A stretch of DNA of 64,000 nt from Lachnospiraceae bacterium (GTDB lineage: Bacteria; Bacillota; Clostridia; Lachnospirales; Lachnospiraceae), in the NCBI GenBank assembly GCA_028689585.1, contig JAQVCW010000003.1, positions 62,001 to 126,000 of the forward strand, given 5' to 3'. The notes beneath the pieces are model-generated. The model was not told the DNA's origin, ran no database searches, and saw only the letters and a list, made by a program, of their open reading frames with translations. This document shows, piece after piece, positions 60,410-64,000 of the stretch (its first letter is position 1; the number at the start of each line of letters is the position of its first letter). The position numbers and the translations under genes were made by a program.

Positions 60410-61810
60410 TCACTCCTCCATTCCTGTTAGTTTTTTCTGATGAATGCGTTTCATTAATACATACGCAACTGCAGCACTGACAATTTCCGTAATAGGGAAA
60501 GCCAGCCAGATCAACCAAATGAGTGACGAATTTGCAATTGCAATATTGGAAAATATATATGCCAGAGGCAATATAATAACCATCTGTCTTAAAAGTGATA
60601 TCACGAGTGATTGTATACCCGAATCCAACGCCTGATAAATTCCCTGATAAGCAATATTCATTCCTGCAAATATGAAACTGATGGAAACAATTCTCATTGC
60701 TTCGATACACAAAGATTGTGTTTCTCCTGATAATCCAAAGATTTCAGATAATGGATTGGCGAATATCTCAATCAATAATAGTCCTGCAATCATGACAATC
60801 AGGGTATCAAGCATTCCATATTTAATTCCATCCTTTACTCTCTTTTGATCTTTCATGCCATAATTGAAACTCACAATCGGTGTAATTGCATCTCTAAGTC
60901 CAAAAGCACAGAACAGAACAAACTGCTGAATTTTATAATAGAGTCCATATGCTGTTACAACATTTTCTCCGTTTCGAACAAAGAACACATTTAATGCATA
61001 GGTCATAACAGACATAAGAGCCTGTGCAATAATTGCTGGAAGTCCGATTGCATAGATTTCCATAATAATATGTCCGGAAGGCTTTTTGTATTTTAATGCA
61101 TTATCTACTTCTTTATTGAACTTTAAATGAAATGTAAGTCCAAGCAACATTGAAACAATCTGACCGATCACTGTTGCATAGGCAGCTCCGGCGACTCCAA
61201 GTTCCGGTGCTCCAAGCAATCCGTAAATCAGGATTGGATCAAGAATGATATTTACTACAGCTCCCGCAATCTGTGCAATGGTAGAATACATACTTCTGCC
61301 TGTGGCCTGAAGTAGTTTTTCAAATACGGAAAAGAAAACAATTCCCATGGAAATACAACAGCAAATTGTAAGATACTGTACTGCCATATCATAAATCTCC
61401 TGATTTGAAGTCTGGGTTGCAATGTATCCTTTTACACCAAATATGCCAAACAGTAGAAATACGACATAAATGACTGCTCCCAGGAAAACTCCATTTCCCG
61501 CAACACGGCTTGCTTTTTCACGATTCCTTTGTCCAAGACTTTTTGCCAAAAGAGCATTGGTTCCAACTCCGGTTCCAATTCCAATCGCGACCATCAGCAT
61601 TTTCGCTGGGAATGCAAGTGTTAAAGCGTTTAGCGCCGCCTCTCCATTCCCCTTCATATTTGAGACAAACGCACTGTCTACAATATTGTAAACAGCCTGC
61701 AATGCCATGGATAATATCATGGGAATCCCCATGTTAAGCATCAGCTTGTCTACTGGCATGACTGCCATTTTGTTTATTTCATTACTTTGTTTCACTTTTC
61801 TGACCTCCAT
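60410..61810 (-). CDS. MATE-family multidrug efflux transporter
   Basis: A 466-residue transporter with twelve helices in two similar halves, of the DinF/NorM-like MATE superfamily that exports cationic drugs with Na+ or H+. [36 protein letters not shown] and [21 protein letters not shown] are typical. ATG 61810 has GGAGG nine bases upstream; a GTG at 61795 behind GGAGGTCAG is an alternative. It is preceded by a consensus promoter, a 27-codon leader and an intrinsic terminator, so expression is probably induced by ribosome stalling. The AT-rich sequence suggests acquisition. Confidence 0.92.
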   Translation of the reverse strand: MEVRKVKQSNEINKMAVMPVDKLMLNMGIPMILSMALQAVYNIVDSAFVSNMKGNGEAALNALTLAFPAKMLMVAIGIGTGVGTNALLAKSLGQRNREKASRVAGNGVFLGAVIYVVFLLFGIFGVKGYIATQTSNQEIYDMAVQYLTICCCISMGIVFFSVFEKLLQATGRSMYSTIAQIAGAVVNIILDPILIYGLLGAPELGVAGAAYATVIGQIVSMLLGLTFHLKFNKEVDNALKYKKPSGHIIMEIYAIGLPAIIAQALMSVMTYALNVFFVRNGENVVTAYGLYYKIQQFVLFCAFGLRDAITPIVSFNYGMKDQKRVKDGIKYGMLDTLIVMIAGLLLIEIFANPLSEIFGLSGETQSLCIEAMRIVSISFIFAGMNIAYQGIYQALDSGIQSLVISLLRQMVIILPLAYIFSNIAIANSSLIWLIWLAFPITEIVSAAVAYVLMKRIHQKKLTGMEE

Positions 61811-61813
61811 TAT

Positions 61814-61897
61814 TTATATCCTCCAAGATTTTTTTTTCATCTTGCCCAGATACTTGGCGACAAAAAAATGCGTAAATCCATTCCTGGATTTACGCAT
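61814..61897 (-). CDS. Leader peptide of the MATE gene, 27 residues
   Basis: A short frame starting at ATG 61897 with MRKSRNGFTHFF and ending KMKKKSWRI; its stop is three bases before the MATE start. Its first codons form the 5' arm of the attenuator hairpin, and its last codons contain the GGAGG of the MATE gene, so its translation should affect both termination and MATE initiation. A weak GAG lies ten bases upstream. The peptide is basic and aromatic. It is too short for family evidence; position is the argument. Confidence 0.6.
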   Translation of the reverse strand: MRKSRNGFTHFFVAKYLGKMKKKSWRI

Positions 61898-61898
61898 T
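61862..61898 (-). terminator. Attenuator hairpin in the MATE leader
   Basis: A perfect 14-bp stem AATGCGTAAATCCA (61867-61880) / TGGATTTACGCATT (61885-61898) with a TTCC loop, followed on the minus strand by seven T. It lies between the MATE promoter and the gene, so it acts as an attenuator. A second stem CAAGAT/ATCTTG abuts the MATE ribosome site. Confidence 0.8.
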
Positions 61899-61915
61899 TG
61901 CCACTCGGTATTCCT

Positions 61916-61944
61916 ATTATATCAATATGATTTTTTATTGTCAA
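61916..61944 (-). promoter_or_regulatory. Consensus promoter of the MATE gene
   Basis: On the minus strand a perfect TTGACA (61939-61944) and a perfect TATAAT (61916-61921), 17 bp apart. Transcription would start near 61909, just before the leader peptide. Confidence 0.85.
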
Positions 61945-62002
61945 AGCGCATTTTTACCAATTATTATCCCACAGATTTGCGGCTGCCCGGAAAACTTGTT
62001 TT

Positions 62003-64000
62003 TTATTGCAGCTCGCAAAATGCCTTCAAAAACTCTTTTTCTCCATATCCTTCAAATAATACCGTAACCATCAGCTCATCCTCCCGCAGGATAACCCCGG
62101 TTCCGTACTTGGGATGAGTTGCTTTTTTCAATTCAGGTAAATGCTGCTTCTCTGATTCCGGCTCCGGGCCGTCCGCCGCTCTGCTCCGCTCCCTCTCTGC
62201 CGCCTCACTGACTGCCGCTTTTCTTTCCTCCTGCACCAGCCGTTTCAATTCTTTCAAATTCACTTCCTCCTGCTGCTTTTCTGGCAGGTCACCATCCATC
62301 TGCAGCAGCCCGGGCGGTATCATCCGCACAAAACGGCTGGGACCCGGAAAGGTTCGGATGGTATCCGGATTCGTATAATAGGACAGCTCCAGTTCATCCT
62401 TCGCCCGCGTCATTCCCACAAAAAACAATCTCCGTTCTTCTTCCTCTTCCTCAAATCCCTTTCCCTGCAGCGGAATTAATCCATTATTTACTCCTGTGAT
62501 AAATACATGGGAAAATTCCAGTCCCTTAGAGGCATGGAGCGTCATCAGTTTTACAGTATCACTCTGATTTGCACTGTCTGTTTTCAAAAAATTGATACCA
62601 TATAAAGAAGCAGAATTAAGAAAATCTGTCAGGGCTTCCCAAAGCGGCACCTGCTTTGTCCGTGCATCCTCCAAAAGCAGTCCAAACAGTTCCATCACCA
62701 GTTTTTTATCCTCCGGATATGCCGATGAGGTTGGATGCAGATGCCTGTCCAACTGAAAATAATTCCAGAGTTCCTCTTCTTTCAGGTTCTGCGGCTCAAG
62801 TTCCGCAAAATAACCTTGAAAATTCCACATCTTCTGCAGAAGCTCTGTCTGGGTTCTCCCATTCCGGCCATCCTCCCCTGCCGGGCTGCCTCCCTGTTCC
62901 GGCTTTCTTGCTTTCCGGCCGTCCTCCCCTGCCGGGCCGCCCCCCTGTTCCGGCTTTCTTGCTTTCCGGCCGTCCTCCCCTGCCAGGCCGCCCCCCTGTT
63001 CCAGCTTTTTGTCCGCTGCCTCCCACTCCCGCAGCAGCTTTCCGGCCGCATTTTCCGTCAGCCCTGCTCCGTAGTTCCTGTGGCTCAGCACCAGTTGTCC
63101 GGACGTCAGATCTCTGTGATTTGCAGAAAAACGCAGCAGCTTCATAAGCCAGTTCAGCACCGGTATATCCTGTATGGTCTTTTTCAAAGACACTTCAAAT
63201 GGAATTTCGTTTCTCTCAAATACCTGTTCGAATACAGCAGACTGGCTCTGCAGACGGTAGAAAACAGCCATTTCACTATAAGGCAGCCCATTTTCGTGCA
63301 GTTCCCTGATCCGGTCCGCCAGACAGCATGCATCCTGAAAAGAATCATACTGTTCCCGCAGCCATATTTTCTGCCCCGTTTCCCGCACTCCGGTAAGCTG
63401 GCTCCCGTTTTGCAGAAAACGCTTCGCCGCCTCCAGAATGGATGAGCTGGAACGGTAATTCACCGGAAGTGAGAGTTCTCTGGCCTGATATTGTTCTTTC
63501 AGCAGATAGAACACATTCCAGGCCCCGCTCCGCCAACTGTAGACCACCTGGTTGGGATCCCCCACTGCGAACAGTCTGGTATCTTTTTGTTTTAATGCAT
63601 TTACAAAATCCATCTGCTGCCGGTCACAATCCTGGGCTTCATCTATGATGATCCACTTTATCCTCAGAGAGATATCCTTCAGTAAAATTGCCGCAGTCTG
63701 CAGCAGATCCGCAAAGGACATTTTATTCTGCCGGATTTTTTCTTTTTGAAGCAATTCCCGCAGCAGCGCCAGATCATCCTGGCACCGGCTGACCTTTTCC
63801 TGCTCCAGTCTCTTTTTCAGCCGGTTCTTATATTTGATATTCAGCTTCTGCTCCCGAATCACCTGCAGGGCCAGCTCCACCTCTTCCTCCGGATCAATCA
63901 CCTGAAAATCTTCGGTATATCCAAGCTGCTCTACCGAAAGCAGATTCCGCAGCAGAGACAGGGCCACGCTGTGGAAAGTTCCAAAATAGCGCATATCCCT
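62003..64000 (-). CDS. UvrD/PcrA-family DNA helicase, 5' part beyond the window
   Basis: The frame is open to the window edge, and the visible 665 residues lack motif I (Walker A), which must lie outside. Seen in order: GTFHSVALSLL (Ib region), IIIDEAQDCD (II), VGDPNQVVYSWRSG (III), VNYRSSSSIL (IV), TLHASKGLEFSHVFITG (V) and FVGMTRAKDELELS (VI). The C-terminus HPKYGTGVILREDELMVTVL is the small PcrA/UvrD Tudor-like end. It unwinds DNA 3' to 5' in repair or replication restart. An insert with three 17-residue PEQGGGPAGEDGRKARK repeats sits in the 1B/2B region. Whether it is PcrA or a second paralogue cannot be told. Confidence 0.9.
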   Translation of the reverse strand, partial: RDMRYFGTFHSVALSLLRNLLSVEQLGYTEDFQVIDPEEEVELALQVIREQKLNIKYKNRLKKRLEQEKVSRCQDDLALLRELLQKEKIRQNKMSFADLLQTAAILLKDISLRIKWIIIDEAQDCDRQQMDFVNALKQKDTRLFAVGDPNQVVYSWRSGAWNVFYLLKEQYQARELSLPVNYRSSSSILEAAKRFLQNGSQLTGVRETGQKIWLREQYDSFQDACCLADRIRELHENGLPYSEMAVFYRLQSQSAVFEQVFERNEIPFEVSLKKTIQDIPVLNWLMKLLRFSANHRDLTSGQLVLSHRNYGAGLTENAAGKLLREWEAADKKLEQGGGLAGEDGRKARKPEQGGGPAGEDGRKARKPEQGGSPAGEDGRNGRTQTELLQKMWNFQGYFAELEPQNLKEEELWNYFQLDRHLHPTSSAYPEDKKLVMELFGLLLEDARTKQVPLWEALTDFLNSASLYGINFLKTDSANQSDTVKLMTLHASKGLEFSHVFITGVNNGLIPLQGKGFEEEEEERRLFFVGMTRAKDELELSYYTNPDTIRTFPGPSRFVRMIPPGLLQMDGDLPEKQQEEVNLKELKRLVQEERKAAVSEAAERERSRAADGPEPESEKQHLPELKKATHPKYGTGVILREDELMVTVLFEGYGEKEFLKAFCELQ
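62862..63003 (-). repeat. 51-bp in-frame minisatellite in the helicase gene
   Basis: Two full 51-bp units (62862-62912, 62913-62963) and most of a third, nearly identical, encoding GRKARKPEQGGGPAGED. They are flanked by diverged half units. Confidence 0.88.

Noticed and set aside
61862-61898. Terminator of the helicase gene
   Set aside because: It would stop helicase transcripts too, but a consensus promoter lies between the helicase stop and the hairpin, so its main role is as a leader attenuator of the MATE gene.

Overview
The window looks like chromosomal DNA of a low- to mid-GC anaerobic Firmicute, most likely a gut Lachnospiraceae-type Clostridium (inference, no 16S or ribosomal gene is present). 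The support is Gram-positive signal peptides and lipoboxes, strong AGGAGG ribosome binding sites, a clostridial [FeFe] hydrogenase joined to a rubrerythrin module, YesMN- and VanRS-like two-component systems, ROK regulation and MsmX-dependent sugar ABC importers. Forty-five protein genes plus one leader peptide are supported. Most lie on the minus strand. No tRNA, rRNA or CRISPR array was seen.

Layout. 1-7.4 kb: a divergent sugar/polyol locus, with ROK regulator, PfkB kinase and class II aldolase leftward, and zinc dehydrogenase, GntP permease and an HPr-like/PfkB fusion kinase rightward. 7.4-16.8 kb: one leftward gene train encoding an NMT1/SsuABC-type importer, a CoA ligase, an MBOAT acyltransferase, its SGNH-like partner and a VanRS-like pair, suggesting import, activation and transfer of an acyl group onto a surface polymer. 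16.8-23.9 kb: a segment of different composition bounded by GGGGACGGTTCTC repeats, with a hybrid histidine kinase translationally coupled to a substrate-binding/5'-nucleotidase-C lipoprotein, and a MerR-controlled ABC-2 exporter. 23.9-39.4 kb: polyphosphate kinase, then a glycan locus (HAD phosphatase, GH65 phosphorylase, PIG-L deacetylase, sugar ABC importer, YesMN-type two-component system, Fe-S aldo/keto reductase), then a TerB-like protein. 39.8-45.7 kb: a secreted 5'-nucleotidase and a glycogen phosphorylase-lipoprotein-MFS operon. 45.9-56.8 kb: a two-component system facing a MacAB-like efflux operon with two adaptors and a secreted repeat protein, all rich in in-frame minisatellites. 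57.2-59.2 kb: hydrogenase-rubrerythrin. 59.4-62 kb: a palindromic mobile element, a small protein, and a MATE exporter behind an attenuator with a leader peptide. 62-64 kb: the 3' part of a UvrD/PcrA-type helicase cut by the window edge.

The most striking non-gene signals are: (i) a family of seven hairpin elements, each placed 15-23 nt upstream of a start codon, in the same orientation, with compensatory base changes in the stem; (ii) a roughly 300-bp nested palindrome family with conserved loops and ends but unrelated stems; (iii) in-frame tandem repeats in at least seven genes, including cytosolic enzymes; and (iv) the MATE leader attenuator. All coordinates and motifs come from reading the sequence. 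Family assignments rest on remembered motif knowledge, and no search was run.
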